Position numbers and translations under genes: made by a program. Under the pieces are notes generated by a model. It saw nothing but the letters and a program-made list of their open reading frames with translations. It was not told where the DNA came from and made no database searches. Below are positions 7,744 to 16,563 of a DNA stretch of 34,352 bases, in pieces. The stretch is from Anaerosalibacter massiliensis (GTDB lineage Bacteria; Bacillota; Clostridia; Tissierellales; Sporanaerobacteraceae), in NCBI GenBank assembly GCA_000751555.1, contig CCEZ01000014.1:46302-80653 (forward strand). The letters are read 5' to 3'. Position 1 is the first letter of the stretch. Every line of letters begins with the position of its first letter.

Positions 7744-8958
7744 TTGAAAAATTGTATAGTTGCACAATCTGGAGGACCAACCTCAGTAATAAATTCATCT
7801 GTAATAGGAATTTTTAAGGAGAACTTGAAACAAAAATATTTTGATAATGTTTATTGTGGTTTACACGGTATAGAAGGAATACTTAATAATTATATTATTA
7901 ATTTAACAGAAATAGGTTATGAAAATATAAAACATTTCAAGTACACTCCTTCCTCTGGATTAGGTTCATGTAGGTATAAATTAGAGGAATTTAATAATTG
8001 TAATGAGGATTATTTAAAACTTTTTCAAATATTTAATGAGCTAAATATAGAAGCTTTCTTTTATATAGGTGGCAATGACTCTATGGATACAGTAGATAAA
8101 TTATCCAGTTATGCCAAAGAGATAAATAGCCATATAAAGTTCATAGGAATACCAAAAACTATTGATAATGATCTTTATGCAACAGACCATACTCCAGGAT
8201 TTGGATCTGCTGCAAAGCTAATAGCTACGACAGTACTTGAAACTTATCTAGATTCTTCTGTATATCTGAATAATGGTATATTTATATTGGAAACAATGGG
8301 TAGAAATACTGGATGGTTAGGGGCTTCTGCTGCCTTAGCTCAGTTAGATGGACAACCAGTAGCTGATTTTATTTATTTGCCAGAACAAGTTTTTAATATG
8401 GATAAATTTTTAGAAGATGTAAGAAGAAAATATGAAGAACAAAATAAAGTTTATATTGTAGTTTCAGAAGGTATTAAAAATGAAAAGGGAGAGTTTATAG
8501 TTGAAAGTGAGGCTATGCCTCATGATGAATTTGGTCATAAACAATTAGGTGGCATTGGAGATTTGTTAAAGGAAGTTATAATTAATTCAGGTATTACTTC
8601 AAGGGTAAAAGCTCTTGAGCTTGGAGTTATGCAAAGATGTGCTATGCATTGTGCTTCTCTTACTGATATTGAAGAAGCTTTTAATGCTGGTGCCCATGCT
8701 TTGGAACTTTTCAATAAAGGATATACTGGTGTTATGGTAGCTTTTAAAAGAATTAGTAATAATCCTTATAAATGTATTATGGAAGATGTAGATGTGAAAT
8801 TGGTTGCCAATGAGATAAAGTATTTTCCGAAGGAATGGATAAATGAAGCAGGTAACCATGTTGATTTAAGGGCATTAGATTATCTCAGACCACTTATTGA
8901 AGGAAGTCCACAGTTAGAGTATGAGAATGGACTACCTGTTTATAAAAAGTTAATATAG
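7744..8958 (+). CDS. Phosphofructokinase, probably PPi-dependent
   Basis: This 404-residue protein is of the PFK family. AQSGGPTSVINSS (N-terminal phosphoryl-donor loop), GGNDS near 107-111, PKTIDND near 139-145, MGRNTGW and the QLGG segment are all visible. E. coli ATP-PFK has GGDGS and PGTIDND; Asp and Lys at the two variable places (104 and 124 in E. coli numbering) are the known marks of PPi-dependent enzymes, and both are present here. The first Asp of GGD is Asn, a further departure. PPi-PFKs are reversible and some also use sedoheptulose-7-phosphate, which would suit a cluster with transketolase and no transaldolase. The start is TTG 7744 with AAGGAG about nine bases upstream. Confidence 0.9.
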   Translation: MKNCIVAQSGGPTSVINSSVIGIFKENLKQKYFDNVYCGLHGIEGILNNYIINLTEIGYENIKHFKYTPSSGLGSCRYKLEEFNNCNEDYLKLFQIFNELNIEAFFYIGGNDSMDTVDKLSSYAKEINSHIKFIGIPKTIDNDLYATDHTPGFGSAAKLIATTVLETYLDSSVYLNNGIFILETMGRNTGWLGASAALAQLDGQPVADFIYLPEQVFNMDKFLEDVRRKYEEQNKVYIVVSEGIKNEKGEFIVESEAMPHDEFGHKQLGGIGDLLKEVIINSGITSRVKALELGVMQRCAMHCASLTDIEEAFNAGAHALELFNKGYTGVMVAFKRISNNPYKCIMEDVDVKLVANEIKYFPKEWINEAGNHVDLRALDYLRPLIEGSPQLEYENGLPVYKKLI

Positions 8959-8983
8959 GTTTATATAAACTTAGTGAAATAAG

Positions 8984-9026
8984 AAGTCATAACTAGTAAT
9001 TTAAATTACTAATTATGACTTTTTTA
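8984..9026. terminator. Strong intrinsic terminator of the catabolic cluster
   Basis: Outer arms AAGTCATAA (8984-8992)/TTATGACTT (9013-9021), one mismatch, then inner arms TAGTAATTT/AAATTACTA (8994-9011) with no unpaired loop bases at the centre. A TTTTTT run follows. The A-run on the other side is poor, so it works mainly for the plus strand. Confidence 0.9.
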
Positions 9027-9072
9027 TTTATGAATGTAGAATTATTTTATAGAATAGAATTTAAAAATAATA

Positions 9073-9100
9073 TGGACAGTTTTAGCTTTTCATCCGTTAT
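9073..9100 (+). promoter_or_regulatory. Candidate promoter of the sigma-factor unit
   Basis: TGGACA (9073-9078), 16 bases, then CGTTAT (9095-9100), 34 bases before the small ORF at 9135. The 16-base gap and CGT core resemble ECF-sigma promoters (for example TGAAAC-N16-CGTA in Bacillus), which would mean autoregulation. TGGACA also differs from the sigma-A -35 box by only one base, with an A/T-rich TTATAT 18 bases on, so an ordinary promoter is possible. Confidence 0.4.
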
Positions 9101-9134
9101 ATAAGTGAGAAGATTAATTGAAAGGGAGTTGGAG

Positions 9135-9236
9135 ATGTTTTATTATAATAATATAATGCTTTTTCCGGAGCTAATAAGAAAGGACAATGGAATAGAAAAG
9201 TATGAAGATATAGAGAAGAGGTGGTATAGAAAATAA
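9135..9236 (+). CDS. 33-residue small protein before the sigma factor
   Basis: ATG 9135 to TAA 9236. It is preceded by GGGAG (9124-9128) with a six-base spacer and reads MFYYNNIMLFPELIRKDNG followed by IEKYEDIEKRWYRK. The N-terminal half is aromatic and hydrophobic, the C-terminal half charged. No family is recognised. Being first in the unit, 24 bases before the sigma-factor start, it could be a small regulator of the sigma factor or a translated leader. Confidence 0.55.
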   Translation: MFYYNNIMLFPELIRKDNGIEKYEDIEKRWYRK

Positions 9237-9260
9237 TTTTATAACTAAGGAAGTGATGAT

Positions 9261-9716
9261 GTGGATGTTTATAAGGTATATAAAAAATACAATAAAGATT
9301 TCATTGCTTTTGCAAAATCTATTACAGACAGTGAAGATCCAGCTTTTGATTTGGTTCAAGAGGCTTATGTAGCAGCATTAGAAAGGGAAGAAATATTTAA
9401 TAGAATGAATGAATATCAAATAAAGGGCTGGTTTTTTACTACCATAAAGAATAAGAATATTGACAATATAAGAAAACGAAATAGATTTAGATATATTGAA
9501 AATATCGAATTATTTGAAGCTACAGAAAACTTTGAAGAAAATATTCATATGAAAGGAATACTAGAGGATCTGCCAGAAAAAAATAAGAAAGTATTGCTTC
9601 TTAAATATGGAATGAATTTAAATAGTAAAGAAATAGGGGAAATCTTGGGGATACCTTCATCAACAGTAAGATCTAGATTGAGTGCAGGATTAAAAATTTT
9701 GAGAAAAAATTTATAG
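9261..9716 (+). CDS. ECF-like sigma-70 family RNA polymerase sigma factor
   Basis: This 151-residue protein consists of a sigma region 2 (about 10-75, with FDLVQEAYVAAL and the DNIRKRNRFR basic end) and region 4 (about 100-150: LPEKNKKVLLLKYGMNLN, then the helix-turn-helix SKEIGEILGIPSSTVRSRLS). Lack of regions 1 and 3 and the length fit ECF/group IV factors. The start is GTG 9261; the nearby ATGs are out of frame. The partner encoded 11 bases later is not a membrane anti-sigma factor but a soluble repeat protein, so how this factor is controlled is not evident. Confidence 0.88.
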   Translation: MDVYKVYKKYNKDFIAFAKSITDSEDPAFDLVQEAYVAALEREEIFNRMNEYQIKGWFFTTIKNKNIDNIRKRNRFRYIENIELFEATENFEENIHMKGILEDLPEKNKKVLLLKYGMNLNSKEIGEILGIPSSTVRSRLSAGLKILRKNL

Positions 9717-9727
9717 GAGGAATAAAA

Positions 9728-10933
9728 ATGGCAAAGATTATGAATATTGGTGCTTTAGATGTGAGAAATATTAATGAAAATTTGGCTCAAAAGGTGACAG
9801 AAATAGCAAATATAGGAGTACTTATAGAAAGTGATACTTCTCAAGTACTTTTGAAGGATGCAAGTAAAATGAATATTGGCTCCACCGTTAAAGTAGAGAG
9901 AAATGTAGATGTAAAAATTATTGTTCAAAATGGAAAAATGGAAATAGATAGAGATTATTTTGAGGGATTGTTAAATCCTGTAGTTATTTTATTAAATGGT
10001 AGTCTAACTATTGACAATGATATTGATGTTAAACTGTTTGATGAGAAAGTTTATTCCATAATAGTAAATGGTGAATTAAACTGTCCAAAGAAACTAGTAG
10101 GAGTTATTCAATCTAAAGGCATAGTAAATGGTAGATTTTTCAAATACAATAGTGATTATGGATTTTTTGATAATAATGTAAATCTTACTAATAAATTTTT
10201 AAGAAGTTTGAACTCTGATTCAAAACTTGCTTTTAAGCAATTATTCCTTATTGAGAAAGTGGATATGAATTTGTTTAAAGAAAGGATATCAAATATTCAA
10301 ATATTAGATAAACTAATTCTTATTGATGGAGTTGAAGATGAAATATCTAAATATATTGATAAATATTATGCAGTAGATAAATTTATAGTACCTAAAGAAG
10401 TTAAAAATCTAAAATATGCAGATGATGATATTTCTATAAATAATAGCTCAATAAAAAAATATAACCATGCTTTTTTATATGTAGATGGAAATGTGGAAGT
10501 GTTTTTAAAAGATAGTTTAACTTTTAGTGAATATATAGAATATTTAATTTGCGATAAGATTATATGCAATAAAGAAACCTATGAAATAATTAAAGATAAT
10601 GTAGATGAAGGTGTAGAAGTGGAAATAATAGAGGGAAAACTTTTAGAAAATAGTGGAAAAATGATATTGTCAGATACTTTAGAAGAAGTAACTATAAGAA
10701 ATGAAGGAAAACTAATCCTTGATGAAAAATTAGATTATGAGAAATTTAATGAGAATGTGATAGATATTATTAATTATGGCCTTATTGAAGTACCAGAGGA
10801 TAAAATAAGTATTGTAAAGAATAAAGTGAAAAAGAATTATGGAAAAATAAGGACAAAAGAAGAAATGGAAGTTAAAGACGATGAAACAGATGAAGAAATA
10901 CTTTATGCCAATGTAGGAGAATTGAAGCTATAA
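9728..10933 (+). CDS. 401-residue soluble repeat (solenoid-like) protein, unknown function
   Basis: There is no signal peptide, membrane segment or recognised enzyme motif. The protein is built from repeats of about 20-24 residues in which a short beta-like stretch leads to a turn with Gly: NIG at 6-8, 28-30 and 49-51; NG at 68-69, 90-91, 114-115 and 134-135; and, in the C-terminal part, EGK 302-304, EGK 326-328, YGL 350-352 and YGK 371-373. The middle (about 140-250) keeps the hydrophobic pattern less clearly. This suggests a beta-solenoid or LRR-like stack. SD GGAGG directly follows the sigma stop codon, so the two genes are cotranscribed. It could bind the sigma factor, be its target, or form a scaffold; all three are guesses. 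Confidence 0.8.
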   Translation: MAKIMNIGALDVRNINENLAQKVTEIANIGVLIESDTSQVLLKDASKMNIGSTVKVERNVDVKIIVQNGKMEIDRDYFEGLLNPVVILLNGSLTIDNDIDVKLFDEKVYSIIVNGELNCPKKLVGVIQSKGIVNGRFFKYNSDYGFFDNNVNLTNKFLRSLNSDSKLAFKQLFLIEKVDMNLFKERISNIQILDKLILIDGVEDEISKYIDKYYAVDKFIVPKEVKNLKYADDDISINNSSIKKYNHAFLYVDGNVEVFLKDSLTFSEYIEYLICDKIICNKETYEIIKDNVDEGVEVEIIEGKLLENSGKMILSDTLEEVTIRNEGKLILDEKLDYEKFNENVIDIINYGLIEVPEDKISIVKNKVKKNYGKIRTKEEMEVKDDETDEEILYANVGELKL

Positions 10934-10952
10934 AGATAGTATAAGGTAGCAT

Positions 10953-11014
10953 AAAAAACACTCTCTTCTGGATTTTATTCTTATTTTGATTATTACCAGA
11001 AAAGAGTGTTTTTT
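10953..11014. terminator. Bidirectional terminator between convergent units
   Basis: An 18-of-19-bp stem (10953-10971 with 10996-11014) with a 24-base loop is flanked by six A on the left and six T on the right. It ends the sigma unit on the plus strand and mtlD on the minus strand. Confidence 0.92.
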
Positions 11015-11016
11015 CA

Positions 11017-12183
11017 TTATATTCTAACTTTTGAGTTTATTTTCATATATTCATTCTTGATTAAAGCTGTTTCTTTCAAGTCTATATCTAATCCAGTTAT
11101 ATGAGCTATTCCTTTTTCAATAGTATTTTCTTCTAATATGTCTTGCATTTTTACTGCTTCTTTATCATTAGGATAATCATAAGAAAGAGCTGCAGCTATG
11201 CCTTTTATTAGATTTTTATTTTCTAAATTGTATTCTATTGTTCTTTTTAAGGGTTTGATTAATCTATCATTATTGCCTAACTTTCTTAAAGGTTGTCTTC
11301 CTACCCTTATTACCTCATCCCTTAGATATGGATTTTTAAATCTTGATAGAATTTTTTTTATATATTTTTTATGTTTTTCTCTATTAAATCCATACATTCT
11401 TATCAAAACTTCTCCACTTTCATTCATAGCAGATAATACTATTTTTTGAATGGATGAGTCTAATATACTTTCTCTTATAGTTTCATATTCGTTTAAATAT
11501 CCTAAATATGCAGTGATAGCGTGTCCTGTATTTAAAGTAAATAGCTTTCTTTCTATATATGCTATTAACTTATCAGTACAGTCCATATCTTTTATTTTGG
11601 GAATATTTCCCTTGAATTTAGTTTTATCTACAATCCATTCACTAAACTCTTCTACTGCCACATGAATTATATTTTCTCTATCATTTTCTAGTGGTGGCAC
11701 AATTCTGTCTACCGCCGAGTTTACAAATCCAATATATGAATTCATAAATTCTATTTCCTTGTCATTCAAATATTTTTCAACCTGTTCTTTTAAATAATCG
11801 GCTGCACCAACCATATTTTCACAGGGTATAATATTCATATAATTATTATTTTTATTTTGGTATCTTTTTTGGATACCTAACGCTATTGTAGGAGCTATTT
11901 TATCTAAGACATTAGGTCCAATTGCTGTTGTTATTAAATCTACTTTATTTATTTCTTCGATTAATCTTTCGTCAAGAGAAGATATGGCAGAAATATTTTT
12001 AACATATTCTTTCTTAACTTCTTCTCCTACTATTTCAACTAAATATTTTTTATCTCTATTTATAGTGTCTACAATGTCTTGATTAATATCTACAAATATT
12101 ACATGGTAATCAGAGGAGGATAGTAAATATCCTATAAATCCTCTTCCAATATTGCCTGCCCCAAATTGTATAACCTTTTCCAT
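11017..12183 (-). CDS. mtlD: Mannitol-1-phosphate 5-dehydrogenase
   Basis: This 388-residue cytoplasmic enzyme oxidises mannitol-1-phosphate to fructose-6-phosphate with NAD. The N-terminal FGAGNIGRGFIGYLL Rossmann loop, the NSAVDRIVPP segment and KLFTLNTGHA are characteristic of MtlD. The start is ATG at 12183, with AGGAGG seven bases upstream; a further upstream ATG (12207) has no SD. It is the last gene of the mtlR-mtlA-mtlD operon, 35 bases behind mtlA. Confidence 0.97.
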   Translation of the reverse strand: MEKVIQFGAGNIGRGFIGYLLSSSDYHVIFVDINQDIVDTINRDKKYLVEIVGEEVKKEYVKNISAISSLDERLIEEINKVDLITTAIGPNVLDKIAPTIALGIQKRYQNKNNNYMNIIPCENMVGAADYLKEQVEKYLNDKEIEFMNSYIGFVNSAVDRIVPPLENDRENIIHVAVEEFSEWIVDKTKFKGNIPKIKDMDCTDKLIAYIERKLFTLNTGHAITAYLGYLNEYETIRESILDSSIQKIVLSAMNESGEVLIRMYGFNREKHKKYIKKILSRFKNPYLRDEVIRVGRQPLRKLGNNDRLIKPLKRTIEYNLENKNLIKGIAAALSYDYPNDKEAVKMQDILEENTIEKGIAHITGLDIDLKETALIKNEYMKINSKVRI

Positions 12184-12218
12184 AGCTATTCCTCCTAATT
12201 GTACCATTTTAAATTATA

Positions 12219-14102
12219 TTAATCTCTATTTATAATAGTGTTATATACATCTTCAATATTTTTTGTATTAATTAATTTTTCTACTATTTTCTCATCTTCT
12301 AATAGGGTAGCTAAATTAGATAATATACTTAAATGTTCATTATTTTTACCTGCGATACCAATTACTAAATAAACAGTTTGACCATCTCCATAATCAATAC
12401 CTTCTGGATATTGTAATACAGATATTCCAGATTTTATTATTTCATCTTTAGAATTTTTATCTCCATGAGGAATTGCAACACCATTTCCTATATAAGTTGA
12501 CAATACATTTTCTCTTCTATGCATAGATTCTATATATTTGGATTTTACATAACCACTTTCTACTAATAATTTACCTGCTAAGTCAATAGCGTCTTCTCTA
12601 TTGCTACTATCTAATCCTAGAAGGATATTATCCTGTATCAATATATTATTTGATATGGTTTGTTTTTCTTGTTTTACCTTTTCATTTTTATTTATATTGC
12701 TTATTTTTATTAATTCCTCTATTAATTTTTCATAAGCAGGAGTAGTAAGAAAATCATCTATGGAAACATGTATTTTATCTGGAGCTTTTTCTTTTGCTCT
12801 TTCTGTTAAGTTTTTATGGGTAATGATGATATCTCCATCTTTTGGGATATTTTCAATAGCACAGTTTATAACAGATATATCTAGTCTTGCTTTTTTAATT
12901 TTATCTCTTAAAAGGCTTGCACCCATAGCACTAGAGCCCATTCCCGCATCACATGCAAATACAATTTTATTTATTTCATTTTCTAGTTCGAAATTTTCTT
13001 CTTTTTTGTTCTTTAATCTTTTCACTTTTACTGTTGCTTTTTCTAATTCTTCATCATTTAACTCTTTATTAGAGGATTTAACAAATATAGATGCCACTAA
13101 GAAAGCCACTAGAGTTGATACCAATACCCCTAATAATAATCCTATAAAAGATCCTTTAGGTGTCATTGCAAATAGTGCAATAATACTTCCTGGTGAAGGT
13201 GTAGCTACTAAACCTACATTAAACAAATTAAAAATAAATACTCCACTTGCACCTCCTGCAATAACTGCAACAATTAATGCTGGATTCATTAAAACATATG
13301 GAAAATATATTTCGTGTATTCCTCCTAAAAAGTGAATAATTATAGCACTTGGTGTAGATTGTTTAATAGATTTTTTGCCAAATGCCAAATAAGCTAACAA
13401 AACACCTAATCCTGGTCCAGGATTTGTCTCAAGAAGGAAGAATATAGATTTTCCTATTTCCTTAGTTTCTTGAACCCCTATTGGTCCTAATACACCATGA
13501 TTAATTGCATTATTTAAGAATAATATCTTGGCTGGTTCTATTATTATTGAAGAAAGAGGTAAAAGCCCTATATTTACAATGAATTCTACTGCTTTTCCTA
13601 ATGCAATACTTAAACTTGATACTACTGGACCTACGGCTGAATAAGCAAGAATTGCCATCAACATTCCTATAATTCCTGCTGAAAAATTATTAACTAACAT
13701 TTCAAATCCAGTTTTTATTTTGCCTTCAATTAGTTCATCAAATTTCTTTATCACAAAACCTCCTAGAGGGCCTATGATCATTGCCCCTAAAAACATAGGA
13801 ATATCTGCTCCAATAATTACTCCCATAGTTGATATAGCACCAATCACTCCACCTCTTTTACCACTAACCATATTACCTCCTGAATATCCTATTAGTAATG
13901 GAAGTAAGTAGGTTATCATTGGTCCTACTAATTCTGCTAATTTTTCATTAGGCTTCCATCCTGTAGGAATAAAAAGAGCTGTTATCAATCCCCATGCTAT
14001 GAATGCACCAATATTTGGCATTACCATTCCAGATAAAAACCTGCCAAAGTCTTGAATCTTGACTCTTGCTCCTTTATGTTCCTTTGCATAAGATTCACTC
14101 AT
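12219..14102 (-). CDS. mtlA: PTS mannitol-specific EIICBA
   Basis: The 627-residue protein fuses three domains. Membrane EIIC spans about 1-345, with the substrate motif GGIHEIYFPYVL. EIIB is about 385-475, with the phosphocysteine loop CDAGMGSSAMGA. EIIA is about 485-627, with the phosphohistidine in GVAIPHG. It imports and phosphorylates mannitol. All three parts look intact, as in E. coli MtlA, whereas many Firmicutes have a separate MtlF. The SD AGGAGG for this gene lies within the last codons of mtlR, leaving only four bases between stop and start, so translation is probably coupled. Confidence 0.97.
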   Translation of the reverse strand: MSESYAKEHKGARVKIQDFGRFLSGMVMPNIGAFIAWGLITALFIPTGWKPNEKLAELVGPMITYLLPLLIGYSGGNMVSGKRGGVIGAISTMGVIIGADIPMFLGAMIIGPLGGFVIKKFDELIEGKIKTGFEMLVNNFSAGIIGMLMAILAYSAVGPVVSSLSIALGKAVEFIVNIGLLPLSSIIIEPAKILFLNNAINHGVLGPIGVQETKEIGKSIFFLLETNPGPGLGVLLAYLAFGKKSIKQSTPSAIIIHFLGGIHEIYFPYVLMNPALIVAVIAGGASGVFIFNLFNVGLVATPSPGSIIALFAMTPKGSFIGLLLGVLVSTLVAFLVASIFVKSSNKELNDEELEKATVKVKRLKNKKEENFELENEINKIVFACDAGMGSSAMGASLLRDKIKKARLDISVINCAIENIPKDGDIIITHKNLTERAKEKAPDKIHVSIDDFLTTPAYEKLIEELIKISNINKNEKVKQEKQTISNNILIQDNILLGLDSSNREDAIDLAGKLLVESGYVKSKYIESMHRRENVLSTYIGNGVAIPHGDKNSKDEIIKSGISVLQYPEGIDYGDGQTVYLVIGIAGKNNEHLSILSNLATLLEDEKIVEKLINTKNIEDVYNTIINRD

Positions 14103-14106
14103 TTTA

Positions 14107-16194
14107 TTACCTCCTTTTTGTTTTTATATTGAAATAAAAATCTTCTAAAATATTATTTAAAGTTTGATATATTTCTTTTTCTGTCATTGTTTTTATTGGT
14201 TTGCTTTTGAAAATACTTTGAGTAATATAACTCATAATTTCTATATATTCACTTTCTATATTAGATGGAGCCAATAGTATAACTACAACTTCAACTTCAA
14301 CATTCTTTTTATTGATAATTAATGGAGTTAATATTTTAATGATCCCAAGTTGCAATTCATCTACTGTTTCAGTTCTACAATGAATAATTATTGTACTTGA
14401 TTCTTCTAGAATAAGTTGACCTAAACTTTCTCTATGAAGAATATCTTTTTTCAACTGATTATATGAAGAGTTATTATTTGTATATATTTTAGTGATTTTA
14501 TTAATTAAATTTTCATAATTATCTAAATAAATTTTATCGTAATATTTGTAGTTATCTAATACTTGCATAATAGCTTTAGAATAGTTAATGTCTTTTATTA
14601 ATTTATCTCTAAAACTTATGTTATTTGTAATTTCATAGTTTTTTTCGCTTTTATCTAATGGAATCTTATTCATTAGATTTTTAATATTTTTTTTATCTTC
14701 TTCTAGCAACAATGGATTTACTAAAACCCATCCCATGTTTTTAATATTTATAGGAACTGTAGATACAATAAAATCACATCTACCTAAATCAATATTATTT
14801 ATGTCTATTGCTGATACTGTATCTATTACTTCAATATTTAAAAATTCATTACTAATTTTTGTAGATAATAATCCAGAAGCTCCAATACCGCTAGGACAAA
14901 CTACAACTATATTAAAAGTATAATTTTTATTTCTTTCTAATGCACCGCCAATATGAAGGGCTATATATCCAACTTCTGTATCTGGGACTTTAATATTAAA
15001 TTCCTTTTCTATAATAGAAGAAGCCTTTTTTGATAGTTTAAAAATATAGGGATAATTTTCTTTTATTTCACCTAATAAAGGATTTCTAATTTCCATTCCC
15101 ATTATTATTCTCTTAATTGCAGGCTCTAAATGAATTGTTAGATTAATTAATATTTTTTCATCTTGCATCAAATTTAATTTTGATTCATTTTGGATAAATC
15201 TAATCATAGCCTTTGCTGTTTTAATGATTCGATAATTATCTATGAAAAAGTTATCCCAATCATTTCTTTGTTGATCAAAATATTTTTTTGATCCTAGAAG
15301 GTGCATAGTAATATATCCAATTTCATCTTCTGGCATATTAATATTAAAGTTGTTTTCAATTTCATAGGATAATTCTTTTGCGTAAACATATTCTTCATTA
15401 TTTTTTATATTATTTAGATATTTTTCCTCCATGTGAATTTCATCCCCATTTTTGATTCTTTCAACTACCAAGGCTAAATGGACAGTTAATGCTACATATT
15501 GGCTATCATTAAGGTCTAAATTTATATTTCTTTCAAATTCTGAGACTATTTTTTCTACTTTTCTAATAGTATTTTTATCTATCATATTTAAAAGTTTATT
15601 TTTAGTCTTAAATGCTATAGAGTTGTTATTTTTCTTTTGAACAATATCTCCAAGTATATCTAAGACATCATTTTGTAAATTATTTTCATATATAAGATTT
15701 ACTATTAGTTTTCTCAAATTGGCTTCTGTTCCATCAATATAAACACCAAGTCCAGGTCGTCTAACTAATTTGACCTCATATTTTGCTAAAATATCCTCAA
15801 TTTTATCTAGGTCCAGACTAATAGTACCTTCAGTAACATTTAAATCAGATTTAAATCTATATATCTTAATTGGTTCTTTATTTTTAAGTAGTTCAATTAG
15901 TATGAACAATTGTCTTTCCTGTGGTGAATATCTTTTTTGGATTTTTTCATTATGTAGTAATTGTTTAAGTCTATTTTTTTCTTCTAAATTTCCTTCAACT
16001 ATAATTCCATAGCCAGGTTTTTTAGTAAATTTAAAGCCATGAATATTCAAATAATTTTCTATTTCGGGCATTTGTCTCGTTATAGTTCTTGAACTAACGT
16101 TTAATTTGTCACCTATAAATTTTGTAGTAATAGGTTCTTTACTTTCTGCTAGAATAAATAATATGTCCTTGCTTCGCCTTTCTAAAGATTTCAT
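14107..16194 (-). CDS. mtlR: Mannitol operon activator with PRDs
   Basis: This 695-residue PTS-controlled DNA-binding activator has an N-terminal HTH pair (about 1-60 and 85-140; the first has DKLNVSSRTITRQMPEIENY), two PTS regulation domains (about 185-400, with conserved His in VHLALVVE, MHLLGSK, IHLEPAI and LHIGGALE), an EIIB-Gat-like domain with Cys in VVVCPSGIGASG, and an EIIA-Mtl-like end domain with His in IIIHCRTETVDEL. This order is that of Bacillus MtlR. PTS phosphorylation of these His/Cys residues should couple mtl expression to mannitol supply. It is the first gene of the operon, so the activator is cotranscribed with its targets. Confidence 0.93.
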   Translation of the reverse strand: MKSLERRSKDILFILAESKEPITTKFIGDKLNVSSRTITRQMPEIENYLNIHGFKFTKKPGYGIIVEGNLEEKNRLKQLLHNEKIQKRYSPQERQLFILIELLKNKEPIKIYRFKSDLNVTEGTISLDLDKIEDILAKYEVKLVRRPGLGVYIDGTEANLRKLIVNLIYENNLQNDVLDILGDIVQKKNNNSIAFKTKNKLLNMIDKNTIRKVEKIVSEFERNINLDLNDSQYVALTVHLALVVERIKNGDEIHMEEKYLNNIKNNEEYVYAKELSYEIENNFNINMPEDEIGYITMHLLGSKKYFDQQRNDWDNFFIDNYRIIKTAKAMIRFIQNESKLNLMQDEKILINLTIHLEPAIKRIIMGMEIRNPLLGEIKENYPYIFKLSKKASSIIEKEFNIKVPDTEVGYIALHIGGALERNKNYTFNIVVVCPSGIGASGLLSTKISNEFLNIEVIDTVSAIDINNIDLGRCDFIVSTVPINIKNMGWVLVNPLLLEEDKKNIKNLMNKIPLDKSEKNYEITNNISFRDKLIKDINYSKAIMQVLDNYKYYDKIYLDNYENLINKITKIYTNNNSSYNQLKKDILHRESLGQLILEESSTIIIHCRTETVDELQLGIIKILTPLIINKKNVEVEVVVILLAPSNIESEYIEIMSYITQSIFKSKPIKTMTEKEIYQTLNNILEDFYFNIKTKRR

Positions 16195-16251
16195 ATTTAT
16201 CTCTCCTAGAAAATGTTTACTTAAATAAGTTTATTCCAATTTCTTAATATA

Positions 16252-16280
16252 ATAGTACCCTAGAAGTGTTGATATTACAA
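16252..16280 (-). promoter_or_regulatory. Candidate mtlR promoter
   Basis: On the minus strand TTGTAA (16275-16280), 17 bases, TACTAT (16252-16257), 58 bases before the mtlR start. The spacing is ideal, but both boxes deviate from consensus, as often at activator-dependent promoters. Confidence 0.35.
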
Positions 16281-16419
16281 AGGTTAGTTAGCGTCAACTT
16301 GTCATCATAACTTAGTGACATTATTAAAGGATTTATTATATATCTAGAACTTTATCTCTAATAAGATATGAAGATTTTTCTATACTATGGCATGAATATT
16401 ATTCTAGTTATAGGTAGAA

Positions 16420-16447
16420 TTGACAAACGAATTGTTAATTTTATATC
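16420..16447 (+). promoter_or_regulatory. Candidate promoter of the split yeeE cluster
   Basis: TTGACA (16420-16425), 16 bases, TATATC (16442-16447). The -35 box is part of an imperfect dyad TTGACAA-N5-TTGTTAA, which could be an operator. The leader to the first gene would be about 110 bases. A second possible -10 (TATAAT near 16502) lacks a -35. Confidence 0.4.
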
Positions 16448-16563
16448 AATATCTTTAATGCTGTATTAGAATTACTAATTACTAAATATGGGATCTATAG
16501 TATATAATTGATATAAAAGATAGTTATTATTTTAACAATATTCTATTATATGGAGGTGATTGC

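Larger units (their letters stand above)
16195..16563. other. Divergent promoter region, mtlR versus the sulfur cluster
   Basis: These 369 bases hold no credible gene. They should contain promoters in both directions (two candidates are listed separately). A short dyad TGTCA-N11-TGACA occurs around 16300-16320. I found no clear cre site, T-box or known riboswitch. Confidence 0.6.

Noticed and set aside
12760-13335. 191-codon plus-strand open frame
   Set aside because: It lies wholly antisense to mtlA, whose protein is fully recognisable, and it has low-complexity Ser/Ile/Phe composition typical of a shadow frame.
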